Shown here piece after piece: positions 46,718 through 55,215 of a stretch of 64,000 bases of DNA (position 1 is its first letter; each line of letters begins with the position of its first letter). Source of the stretch: Ochotona curzoniae (lineage: Eukaryota > Chordata > Mammalia > Lagomorpha > Ochotonidae). The stretch lies in contig NW_024467101.1 in NCBI RefSeq assembly GCF_017591425.1, forward strand, positions 13,032,918-13,096,917, given 5' to 3'. The notes under the pieces were generated by a model, which was not told the DNA's origin, did no database searches, and was given only the letters and a program-made list of their open reading frames with translations. Both the position numbers and the translations under genes were made by a program.

Positions 46718-47463
46718 CAACAGAAGATGGCATCTTGCCAATTCCTGTTACCCTGACAGGCACGATGCCGCCAGATAAACTAGGGCTTGTGGTGGGCCGT
46801 GCCGCCCTGAGTTCGCAAGGCTTTATTGTAACACCAGGGGTCTTACACCCGGGCGCTGATTCCTTGTCGATTTTATGCTCAACAACACAAGGTACCTTCG
46901 CTGTTGCCCAAGGTGACCCCATTGCTCAACTTATATTTTTGCCAGTTTTATCTGAAATGAAGGATTCCTCTCAGACCAAAGTAGAGATCTCTAATATAAA
47001 TTTAATGATGGATATGGCTGATAGACCTATGCTTAAATTACAAATAGAAAACAGGCCGTTTATGGGACTTTTAGATACAGGAGCTGATAAGAGCATTATA
47101 ACCTCTAGATATTGGCCGCGTGATTGGCCTTTGCTTCGAACTTCCCATAGTTTACGCGGCCTCCGGTTTGAACAAGCTCCATCCCAAAGTGCCAGAGCCC
47201 TACAGTGGAAGGATAAGGAAGGCAACTGCGGGACAGTCACACCTTATGTCCTGGACCTACCGGTTTGCCTTTGGGGAAGAGATATTCTTCAACAGATGGG
47301 GGTGCGGTTAGTCTCCAATGCCTCCAGTTATTCTGAGACCTCTCGAAAACTAATGAAACAAATGGGCTATATACAGGGAAAAGGTTTAGGCAAACAGAAT
47401 CAAGGTATTGTCCAGCCAATTGAACCTCGAGAAAATCCAGGCCGTAAAGGCCTGGGTTTTTAA
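46588..47463 (+). CDS. pro: pro: dUTPase-like domain, aspartic protease, G-patch
   Basis: Expressed as a Gag-Pro fusion by frameshifting, so it has no start codon of its own. Numbering from codon 46594: residues about 31-125 form a dUTPase-like domain, with GLVVGRAALSSQGFIV as motif 2 and a GDPIAQLIFLP end. Motif 3 reads GVLHPGAD and lacks the usual Asp/Tyr pair, so activity is doubtful. The retroviral protease follows with active site DTGADKS (Asp161), which matures the polyprotein as a dimer. The end is a glycine-rich G-patch (MGYIQGKGLGKQ), common in betaretroviral proteases. The TAA stop at 47461 sits directly on the next frameshift site. The frame is fully open. Confidence 0.94.
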   Translation, partial: RGVGPKDPGPLSPSGILSLHTEEPNPRQHPASMDLCAATGVLLTTEDGILPIPVTLTGTMPPDKLGLVVGRAALSSQGFIVTPGVLHPGADSLSILCSTTQGTFAVAQGDPIAQLIFLPVLSEMKDSSQTKVEISNINLMMDMADRPMLKLQIENRPFMGLLDTGADKSIITSRYWPRDWPLLRTSHSLRGLRFEQAPSQSARALQWKDKEGNCGTVTPYVLDLPVCLWGRDILQQMGVRLVSNASSYSETSRKLMKQMGYIQGKGLGKQNQGIVQPIEPRENPGRKGLGF

Positions 47464-47494
47464 TGGCGGCCATTGGTATGCAGCTGCCCATACC
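47454..47494 (+). promoter_or_regulatory. pro-pol -1 ribosomal frameshift signal
   Basis: G GGT TTT at 47454-47460 in the pro frame (CTG GGT TTT TAA), with the pro stop codon as the next codon. A perfect 6-bp stem GGTATG (47475-47480) / CATACC (47489-47494) with an 8-nt loop starts 14 nt downstream. A second small stem, AATGG/CCATT, lies between. The frame moves by -1 into pol. Confidence 0.8.
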
Positions 47495-50093
47495 TTGGAA
47501 AACAGCCGAACCGGTTTGGGTTCCCCAATGGCCGCTATCATTTGAGAAATGCCAAGCTGCTCAACAATTAGTTCAGGAACAATTACATTTGGGACATTTA
47601 GAGCCCTCTGTTTCTCCTTGGAATACTCCTATCTTTGTTATCAAAAAGAAATCAGGAAAGTGGCGCCTTTTGCATGATTTAAGAGCTGTAAATGCACAGA
47701 TGCAATGCTTTGGTCCCGTTCAAAGGGGCCTCCCAGTTTTGTCATCCCTCCCTAAACATTGGCCGTTATTAGTGATTGATTTAAAAGATTGCTTTTTTTC
47801 TATACCATTAGCATTACAAGATAGGGAGAGGTTTGCTTTTACTATTCCCTCTGTTAATCATGAAGAGCCGGATAAGCGTTATCAATGGAAAGTATTGCCT
47901 CAGGGAATGGCTAATAGCCCCACCATGTGTCAGCTTTATGTTGCCCAAGTGTTACAGCCGGTACGAGACCGGTTTCCAACAGCTCGTATTGTCCATTATA
48001 TGGACGATATTCTAATTTGTGCCCAAAAACAAGACCAGTTATTACAGATTTATGTTGACTTGAAGCAGGCTCTACAGAATTATGGCCTTATAGTTTCAGC
48101 TGAGAAGGTTCAAATGCAGCAGGTAAAAGCCTTTTTAGGATCTTTAATCACAGAAACATATGTTAGGCCTCAAAAGATAAGTCTTAAAATGTCTCATTTG
48201 CGAACACTGAATGATTTTCAAAAATTAGCGGGGGATATTAATTGGTTACGACCCTTCCTTAAGATCTCTTCTCAGGAGTTAAAGCCCCTGTTCGCCCTAC
48301 TTGAAGGCGATTCTGATCTTGCCTCCCGACGAACACTCACACCTGAGGCACAACAGGTCTTAGTGAAAGTTCAAGAGGCCATAGAGAAGGCTCAATTAGT
48401 TCGCCTAGATCAAGATCAGCCTTTTGAATTATGTGTGTTAGCTACAGAGATTTTCCCCACTGCTGTGTTATGGCAACAAGGCCCATTGCTTTGGATTCAT
48501 TCTCAGATTTCTCAGATTAAGTCTATTCAATGGTATCCATCTGCGGTCGCGTCCATAGTACTTAAGGGGTTAAAATTAGCTTTGTGTCATTTTGGGCGCT
48601 ATCCAGACCGCGTAGTAGTTCCCTATACTGTTCAACAATTACAAGTGCTGAGTGGGTGTAGCAATGAGTGGTCCATCTTAATGTTTACCTATCAAGGAGT
48701 TTTTGATAATCATCTTCCAAAACACCCATTATTACAATTTTTACAGCGACATCCTGTGGTTTTTCCAGAGAAAACCAGCTCTCATCCTCTTACTGGTGCT
48801 TTGACAGTTTTCACTGACGGCTCCTCGACAGGAGCTGGAGCCCTGGTTGCTGAAGAGAGGATAATAACCAAGTCCTTTTCAACAGTCTCTCCTCAGAGAG
48901 TGGAATGTCATATGGTGCTTCTTGCCTTACAAACCTTTTCAGAGCCCTTGAATATTGTTTCTGATTCCCTATATGTGGTGAATGCGGTGAATGTTTTAGA
49001 GGCCGCTGGCTTTATTTCAGAGTCCGGCCCGGTGGCAGATCTTTTTAAACAAATTCAACAGGCCATTTGGCATAGAAACCACCCCTTTTATATAACCCAT
49101 ATTCGAGCCCATTCAGGCCTACCGGGACCACTAACTAGAGGAAATGCTCTTGCAGACGCCGCCACCAGGACTCAGGTTATGATGATGCTCGTGTCTCCAC
49201 CTTCCTCAGAGGAGAAGGCCCGCCAATTCCACTCACAGTTTCATGTTTCAGCCCAGACCCTTAGACTTCGATTTGGGATTACTAGAAAAGAGGCACGCCA
49301 GATTGTTCTTGATTGTCCTGCCTGCTGCGAATTTAGGCCTGTTCCGCATGAAGGGGTTAACCCCAGAGGATTGAGGCCTAATCAACTATGGCAGATGGAC
49401 GTGACACACGTCCCCTCCTTTGGGAAAAATCAATTTGTACATGTATCTGTTGATTCCTTTTCAGGCATACTTTTTGCATCAGTACTAACCGGGGAAAAGG
49501 CTGTTCATGTAATCCAACATTGCTTAGAAGCATGGGCCGCGTGGGGTAAACCTGAATGTCTCAAAACTGATAATGGCCCTGCCTATACCTCGGTGAAATT
49601 TCATGCCTTTTGCAAACAGATGGGTGTGAAATTAATTACTGGTATCCCATATAATCCACAAGGACAAGGAATAATTGAACGCGCTCATCGCACCATTAAA
49701 GAATACATACAAAAACAGAGAACCGCCTGGGACTCATTTGGCCTCACTAGCCATAGCCCTCGGGCCATTTTGGCCCTGGCCCTTTTTACCATTAATTTTT
49801 TACAGCTAGATGAGAAAGGCCTGAGCGCCGCTGATCGGCATTCCCTTCCTTCTACTAAAGAACAGTCATGGGTCAAATGGAAGGATGTATTAGAAACTAA
49901 ATGGAAAGGTCCAGACCCGGTAATAAGACAAGCTCGAGGAGCTATTTGTGTGTTTCCACAGGATGCTCCAGTCCCGATTTGGGTTCCGTCACGATTGACC
50001 CGCAGCTGTCCAGGCCCGATTGAAGCAGCGCCTTCGCAAGAGGACGAAGAGGACGCCGCTGAGAATGAGAATCGTGAATCCCTTTCGGGGTAA
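47460..50093 (+). CDS. pol: pol: reverse transcriptase, RNase H, integrase
   Basis: Copies the RNA genome into DNA and inserts it into the chromosome. Numbering from the Met at 47463 (876 aa): reverse transcriptase with LPQGMANSPT and the catalytic YMDD at 179-182; RNase H with acidic residues Asp452 (TDGSS), Glu481, Asp501 (SDS) and Asp565; integrase with an HHCC zinc finger from about 589 (HSQFH ... CPACC) and the catalytic triad Asp646, Asp703, Glu739 (D,D-35-E spacing). All catalytic residues are present and the frame has no stop. It is made by frameshifting from pro. The 3' end overlaps env by 29 nt from the env ATG. Confidence 0.97.
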   Translation, partial: LMAAIGMQLPIPWKTAEPVWVPQWPLSFEKCQAAQQLVQEQLHLGHLEPSVSPWNTPIFVIKKKSGKWRLLHDLRAVNAQMQCFGPVQRGLPVLSSLPKHWPLLVIDLKDCFFSIPLALQDRERFAFTIPSVNHEEPDKRYQWKVLPQGMANSPTMCQLYVAQVLQPVRDRFPTARIVHYMDDILICAQKQDQLLQIYVDLKQALQNYGLIVSAEKVQMQQVKAFLGSLITETYVRPQKISLKMSHLRTLNDFQKLAGDINWLRPFLKISSQELKPLFALLEGDSDLASRRTLTPEAQQVLVKVQEAIEKAQLVRLDQDQPFELCVLATEIFPTAVLWQQGPLLWIHSQISQIKSIQWYPSAVASIVLKGLKLALCHFGRYPDRVVVPYTVQQLQVLSGCSNEWSILMFTYQGVFDNHLPKHPLLQFLQRHPVVFPEKTSSHPLTGALTVFTDGSSTGAGALVAEERIITKSFSTVSPQRVECHMVLLALQTFSEPLNIVSDSLYVVNAVNVLEAAGFISESGPVADLFKQIQQAIWHRNHPFYITHIRAHSGLPGPLTRGNALADAATRTQVMMMLVSPPSSEEKARQFHSQFHVSAQTLRLRFGITRKEARQIVLDCPACCEFRPVPHEGVNPRGLRPNQLWQMDVTHVPSFGKNQFVHVSVDSFSGILFASVLTGEKAVHVIQHCLEAWAAWGKPECLKTDNGPAYTSVKFHAFCKQMGVKLITGIPYNPQGQGIIERAHRTIKEYIQKQRTAWDSFGLTSHSPRAILALALFTINFLQLDEKGLSAADRHSLPSTKEQSWVKWKDVLETKWKGPDPVIRQARGAICVFPQDAPVPIWVPSRLTRSCPGPIEAAPSQEDEEDAAENENRESLSG
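49945..49962 (+). promoter_or_regulatory. Candidate env splice acceptor
   Basis: 'ttgtgtgtttccacag|g' with the cut after 49961, inside the end of pol and 103 nt before the env ATG. It is a good pyrimidine tract with CAG. Spliced to the donor at 44931 it would give an env mRNA. An 11-codon upstream frame (ATG 49963, TGA 49996) would precede env. Confidence 0.6.
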
Positions 50094-51822
50094 TACCCTG
50101 TTAGTGCTAGTTGGGGTGCTGCTTCTATCCAGCTTAGCCATGACTGAGCATCGTTGGGGCATTCTAACTGCCTTTCCACGGCCCCTGCCGGTCACCCATA
50201 CAGCGGCTGTGTTTCCTCGCTTTTTTACCACAAATGAGACCCTTGATTTGCCATATTTGCCTATGGATCTGGAAGAGGCCAATGTTACAAGCTATAATTT
50301 GGATCTGAGTGGCTCCCTGTGTTTTCAGTTTTGGAGTGGCTCTGCCAGCGAGGATTATTCTTGTGTTACTTTTTCTCCACAGGCAGCTGCGTGGGTAGAT
50401 CAGCCAGAGCTAACCTGGACACAGAAGCTAGATCAATGGCTTAGGCAAACTTTGTTGTCCACACAGTCGCCATCTACTGAGGCCGCTCCTTTTGCCAATG
50501 CCACCATAATTTTCGGGGCTATGCCACTCTGCCATCTTAATAGAAATCTGACGATTCCATCACAGCCAAAATGGATGCCCCGTTGTTCCACGCCCTATTC
50601 ATCAAAACTCTTGAAACCATGGACCTCCTGTCAGTCCCCCATGGTTATGTGGGCCAGACGAGGCCATTATACCTTTTCTCCTGCTATGGGTACCTGGCGC
50701 AATAACTCCTATAGTGGCCTTAATTATACATATCAAAATCCAGTACAATCTATTTTTGTGAATCCCTGGCATCAGTGGCTTCTTTGTGGAATTAATGGAT
50801 CCTGTACAGATTTGCAACCATTTTCAATGTTGAGAGGAGGCAAGATAATGCTTGCCAATGTTACCTGGAATTTTACGGAACCTTTTGAGACCTCGTTAAA
50901 TGTTACCAAAGAATTTAGGACAGAGAGTTTTGTTTCCACTCCAGTTTGTGTGATTCCTCCGTTTTTGTTCCTGCTGTTTAAATCTACAGGCCAACCAGTG
51001 TCATCTTTGAATTGTTCTGAGAAATGGTGCAAATTGGCACAATGCTGGAATGCCACTGATGACTGGGATGGAGCTGTTGTGATGCACATCCCGAGATGGC
51101 TTCCCTGGCCCGTGGACACCCCCACTGCTCTGACCCTATATCGCCAGAAGAGGGATTTTGGGATAACGGCTGCTCTGATAGCCGCTATTACCGTAGCTCT
51201 TGCAGCCTCCGCCACGGCGGCCGTGGCCCTTTCCACCACTGTACAGACGGCCACTGCCTTAAATAACATTTCTGCTGCTACAGCCCAAGCCTTACAAAAT
51301 CAGGCCCACATTAATAGCCACCTAAAAGGGGGCCTGATGGTCTTGAATCAGAGAGTCGATCTGGTTCAGGACCAGGTCGACACCCTGTGGGAAGTAGCAC
51401 AATTAGGCTGTCAATGGCGTCTTCCTGGCCTATGTGTGACATCGGTTCCTTTTGTTAATGGCTCACATGCTGCTAATTTGTCCAGACAACTGTCTAGTTA
51501 TCTTTTAGGAAATTGGACCAAAGAGTTCGACGAGCTTCAACAAGATCTAAGGATCGCGATCGTGCAGATTAATTCCACCAGAGTCGATCCTTCAATAGCA
51601 CACTCCATGACAGACTGGCTCAAAACCGCTGCAGCCTCTATAAAGGAATGGGCGGGAGTGGGGGTCTTGCTCTCGCTCTTATGCGGCGGGTTGGCTGCTT
51701 GCCCTTTTTTGCCTCTATCGCATAAGACAGAGGGCTGCTCAAGATCGTGTGATTATCCGCCAGGCCCTTCTAGCCCTTCAAGAGGGTGCCTCCCCCCAGG
51801 CTTGGTTAACCATGCTCAATAA
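50065..51822 (+). CDS. env: env glycoprotein precursor (585 aa)
   Basis: Envelope precursor that is inserted in the membrane and cut into surface and transmembrane subunits. The ATG at 50065 gives a hydrophobic signal peptide (LLVLVGVLLLSS); the frame is open further upstream but has no ATG there. The surface part carries about 12 N-glycosylation sequons and no CXXC. A furin-type site RQKR lies at 360-363, followed by an Ala-rich fusion peptide. The transmembrane subunit has a CX7C loop (449-457) with no third Cys, as in class II envelopes. The membrane segment begins near 528. The C-terminal tail after about residue 543 looks frameshifted: it is Pro/Ser/Cys-rich, and the +1 frame is open to a stop at 51829. 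That part is probably altered in this copy. Confidence 0.93.
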   Translation: MRIVNPFRGNTLLVLVGVLLLSSLAMTEHRWGILTAFPRPLPVTHTAAVFPRFFTTNETLDLPYLPMDLEEANVTSYNLDLSGSLCFQFWSGSASEDYSCVTFSPQAAAWVDQPELTWTQKLDQWLRQTLLSTQSPSTEAAPFANATIIFGAMPLCHLNRNLTIPSQPKWMPRCSTPYSSKLLKPWTSCQSPMVMWARRGHYTFSPAMGTWRNNSYSGLNYTYQNPVQSIFVNPWHQWLLCGINGSCTDLQPFSMLRGGKIMLANVTWNFTEPFETSLNVTKEFRTESFVSTPVCVIPPFLFLLFKSTGQPVSSLNCSEKWCKLAQCWNATDDWDGAVVMHIPRWLPWPVDTPTALTLYRQKRDFGITAALIAAITVALAASATAAVALSTTVQTATALNNISAATAQALQNQAHINSHLKGGLMVLNQRVDLVQDQVDTLWEVAQLGCQWRLPGLCVTSVPFVNGSHAANLSRQLSSYLLGNWTKEFDELQQDLRIAIVQINSTRVDPSIAHSMTDWLKTAAASIKEWAGVGVLLSLLCGGLAACPFLPLSHKTEGCSRSCDYPPGPSSPSRGCLPPGLVNHAQ

Positions 51823-52131
51823 TGAATAAGGTCCAATGCACAGCCCTAGCACCTCGAGCCGTCACGGCATTGCACCGAGTTGGGTGTGCACACAACCCTT
51901 ATTCATTCAGGGTCAGCCCTTGCACTCCGCTGGGATTGCCCATTGCACGCGGAAGGGTGACCCATGTCAGCAGCTTGACCTTTGCCGACTTTCTCTACAA
52001 ACTGCTGCCAATGACGGGTAAGATGGCTAGGATGTCTCCACCTAAGACAGGAGGCCATTGGTATCTGACAATGATCTCCCTAGACGGGTAAAGAGTATCC
52101 CAAGCCACAACCTAAGACAGGCTTTTTTTGT
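51823..52131 (+). other. env-LTR spacer with a 70-bp imperfect repeat
   Basis: About 310 bp between env and the polypurine tract. An 89-codon open frame (ATG 51822, overlapping the env stop by 1 nt, to 52091) matches nothing I know. GACGGGTA recurs at 52013 and 52083 and CCTAAGACAG at 52041 and 52111, both 70 bp apart, suggesting a decayed tandem duplication. RNA-level function, such as nuclear export, is possible but only inference. Confidence 0.6.
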
Positions 52132-52149
52132 AAAGAAGAAAGGGGGAGA
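52132..52149 (+). other. Polypurine tract
   Basis: AAAGAAGAAAGGGGGAGA, pure purine, directly before the TGTTG of the 3' LTR. It is the usual primer for plus-strand DNA synthesis. Confidence 0.93.
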
Positions 52150-52546
52150 TGTTGATTGCCACACGAGGTGATGTTGATTGCCACACGCGGTGGCCTAAAG
52201 ATGGCGCCTGGCGGAAATAAACACGTCAGCAGGAGTAGCTCCTGTCACGTACATTAGAGAGTATTGCGCAGGCGCTTGCACATGCGCTGAGGGCTGACGC
52301 GTGAACAGCGGCGTGATCAGCGCGTGCACAGGCCTCTTGCCCTATCCAAACTGCAGGATTGGCGCGTGGTCTAGAGGCTCACCAATAAGCCGCCACTTGG
52401 GCGGAGCCATCCCCGATAAGAGCGAGAGCACGAGCTGGGTCGGGGCCTTCCTCTTCATCATCTTGGTGTGCACAATAAAGACTACCGCGGAAGACTTCAC
52501 TCGCGTCTGCCTCTTATTGCGGGTCGATAGGAGCGTGGGCGTGACA
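52150..52546 (+). repeat. 3' LTR (397 bp)
   Basis: Same length and, by eye, the same sequence as the 5' LTR, including the 22-bp terminal duplication and AATAAA at 52474-52479. Followed by CACGAG (52547-52552), the right copy of the target duplication. Confidence 0.96.
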
Positions 52547-52600
52547 CACGAGGACTGTAACTACTATGCTACAGTGCCGGGCCCAAGGTCCATTTATTTC
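52547..52600 (-). repeat. Head part of the split SINE with both target duplications
   Basis: 52547-52552 is the retroviral CACGAG; 52553-52585 continues the SINE head ('gactgtaactactatgctac ... gccgggccc'); 52586-52600 is the right target duplication of the SINE itself. Confidence 0.92.
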
Positions 52601-53724
52601 ACTAAAATTAGTCAGTGCCCACCATGTGCTGGGCCTGAGTAACAGAACAGTCAGCCAGCCAATAGCAGGCTTTTCTTCATGGATTTTATGTCTGCTGCTG
52701 AATTAAGGAAAGCTCCCATGTGGAAGTTGGGTCAGATTCAGGAAATCTCTCTGAAAAAGCCATCATGAAGATGTGGAAGATCTTAAAAGTGGAAAATGAG
52801 AATGTCTTTCCTCATTGCTGGTGAAACAGAATGGGAATGTAGTAGCTACAAAGTCTCCTGCCACGAAGGGATAATTATAAAACAATCCTTGGAAACATTA
52901 ACATAAAGCCTTGTACTTTGCCTTAAGTATCACATCAATTGTAATTAGTAAATAATTACCTGCTGTTGCATTAGTTGGCTGCATAAATGTTAGTGACAAT
53001 TATGCAGAAGAGCTGTTTGCAGTCAATGGAATGACATCTCCACGTGGGGGGGCGGAGTTCAACAGATAGGAAAGTGCTGGGTCACAGCGTGGAGGATCAA
53101 GATCTGTTCAGCTGTCCTTATGTCTCATCGCTAAAAGAATCCATTCCAAACGAGTGACAGAATCAAGGGCAAAAATTCCTAAAGCGTACACAGACCTCTC
53201 ATGTAACCTGTCACTGTCTGATAATGTCATGTCCCTGCAGCAGACTCCTCTACAAACGGCGCTCTGCTGACCCAGCCCTGCTGTCACATGTGTGGTCTTG
53301 AACGAGGCCCAGTTGGGCTTGAATGAATTCTCCGTGACATCCCCATGTAGCCTGTTCCTTTCTGCTGTTGCCAGAATCAAATTCTGCACTTAATCACCCC
53401 TTGTTTTCAGATGACAAAATCTCTCTGTTAGGCTTCAGAAAGCTGGGATTACAAAATGTTCTTATGGTTTTAAGTCCTTGATGGTGACAGGGGAACACGG
53501 TCAAGGATTGGATGAAAATTGGGGTAGGGGAGCGGTCAGCGGACTAAGCGGAGAATTCCTTTCCAAAAATCTGCCTCTGGACGTCAATGTTCATCACTTA
53601 AGAGGATTCTAAGATTTTAAAAATAAAACGAAAAGGAGTGTGGGTTAGATGCACTGGGTACAAAACTGGATTTTAGATTATGCCTCTTGCTGTGTATAAA
53701 TAATAACTCAGAGAGAAAATTCAG

Positions 53725-54008
53725 GGACAAGCGATGTGGTGCAACGGTTAAGAAGCCATCTGGGATGCCTGAATTCCTATCAGAGTGCCTGGGTTTGAAT
53801 CCTGGCCCTGCTTCTACCTTCCTGCTAATGTGCATGCTGGGAGGCAGAGGGCTCAGTTACAGTGTGGGAGACCCAGGTAGAGATCCGGGCTCTTGCCTTC
53901 AGCCTGGTCCTGTCCTGGCTGGTACAGCCAGCTGGGGGAGTGAACCAGCAGTTGAAACATCTGTTTCTATCTGTCACTCTGCCTTTTAAATAATTTTTTT
54001 TAAAAAAT
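53725..54008 (+). repeat. SINE
   Basis: 'ggacaagcgatgtggtgcaa' head, 'gccttttaaataattttttt' tail. Confidence 0.7.
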
Positions 54009-54249
54009 AGGTAACTTGTAAAAAGAAAATTCAACAGGACAGACAGAGCAAAAGGAATTACTACTGACAAGTACAACCATTACCGGAACACCTTAGGGCT
54101 ATGAATTATGACTTCCAGAATATCGCTGACTGAACTCACCCCACTGTAACAACAAAAGAGGGAGAAAAACATGAGGATGCCTGCATCCCCTACAGAGTGC
54201 TGACCGGTCAGAGGTTACCATCTTTTAAAAATAGCACGGGGCAGGGGGA

Positions 54250-54535
54250 AGGAGACAGGCCAGGTGACACAGCACATGAAGCCACTGCCTGTAATGCCGA
54301 CATCCCAAATGGGTGCTGGTCTGAGTCCCAGCCACTTACCTTCCAATTCAGCTCCCTGCTACTGGCATAGGAAAGCAGCAGAAGATGGGCTAAGTTCTTG
54401 CCATCCTTATGGGAGGGAGACCCACATGGAGTTTTCAGCTCTCTAGCTTGGTCAGCCCTGGCCGTTTTGGCTATTTGAGGAGTAAACCGGTGCCTGAAAG
54501 CTCTCTTTCTGTCTTTCCAAATAATCTTTTAAAAA
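54250..54535 (+). repeat. SINE, diverged
   Basis: 'gacaggccaggtgacacagc' head, 'ccaaataatcttttaaaaag' tail. A younger SINE landed in its tail. Confidence 0.7.
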
Positions 54536-54890
54536 GTTAAATATAGGGGCCCGGCGTGGTGGCGCAAGTGGTTAAGGTCCTCACCTTGCATGCCCGGGAT
54601 CCCATATGGGCGCCGGTTCTATCCCCGGCAGCCCCACTTCCCCTCCAGCTCCCTGCCTGTGGCCCAGGAAAGCAGTTGAGGACGGCCCAAAGCTTTGGGA
54701 CCCTGCACCAGCGTGGGAGACCCGGAAGAGGCTCCTGGCTTTGGATCGGCACAGTATCGGCCGTTGCGCTCACTTGGGGAGTGAATCATCGGACGGAAGA
54801 TCTTCCTCTCTGTCTCTCCTCTCTGTATATCCACCTTTCCAATAAAAAAAATAATAAAAATAAATCTAAAAAAAAAAGTTAAATATAGGG
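54531..54890 (+). repeat. Young SINE with perfect 18-bp target duplication
   Basis: Full-length copy (about 54549-54872) near identical to the 9617 copy. AAAAAGTTAAATATAGGG is repeated exactly at 54531-54548 and 54873-54890. Confidence 0.95.
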
Positions 54891-55215
54891 CCCAGCACAG
54901 TAGCCTAGTGGCTAAAAGTCCTCGCCTTGCATGTGCCAGGATCCCATATGAGTGCCGTTTGTCTCAGCAGCCCCACTTCCCATCCAGCTCCCTGCTTGTG
55001 CCTTGGGAAAGCTGTAGAGGATGGTCAAGGACCTTAGGACTCTGTATCCATGTGGGAGACCTGGAAGAAGCTCCTGGCTTCTGGGTTTGGATCAGCTCAG
55101 CTCCGGGTTTTGCAGCCACTTGGGGAGTGAATTAGTGGACAGCATATCTTTGTCTCTTCTTCTCTCTGTATGTCTGACTTTCCAATTAAAAAAATAGGTA
55201 AATATTTTTAAAAAG
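54888..55215 (+). repeat. SINE
   Basis: 'gggcccagcacagtagccta' head, 'ccaattaaaaaaataggtaa' tail; head-to-tail with the preceding copy. Confidence 0.85.

Larger units (their letters stand above)
44446..52546 (+). mobile_element. Full-length endogenous retrovirus, class II, IAP-like with env
   Basis: An 8,101-bp provirus: LTR, primer site, leader with splice donor, gag, pro (with dUTPase-like part), pol, env, polypurine tract, LTR. The separate pro frame, dUTPase plus G-patch in the protease frame, two -1 frameshifts, 6-bp target duplication and a CX7C envelope loop without a third Cys all point to class II. The tRNA-Phe-type primer site and an LTR layout with AAGATGGCGC and AATAAA resemble rodent IAP elements. 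Both LTRs read as identical, so insertion was recent. It is antisense to and upstream of CABP1. The family name is inference; an alignment of pol would decide it. Confidence 0.97.

Noticed and set aside
50020..50064. Arg/Lys-rich extension of env resembling a Rec/Rem-type leader
   Set aside because: The frame is open there but begins with TTG at 50020. The first ATG is at 50065, so there is no support for translation of the basic stretch as part of env.
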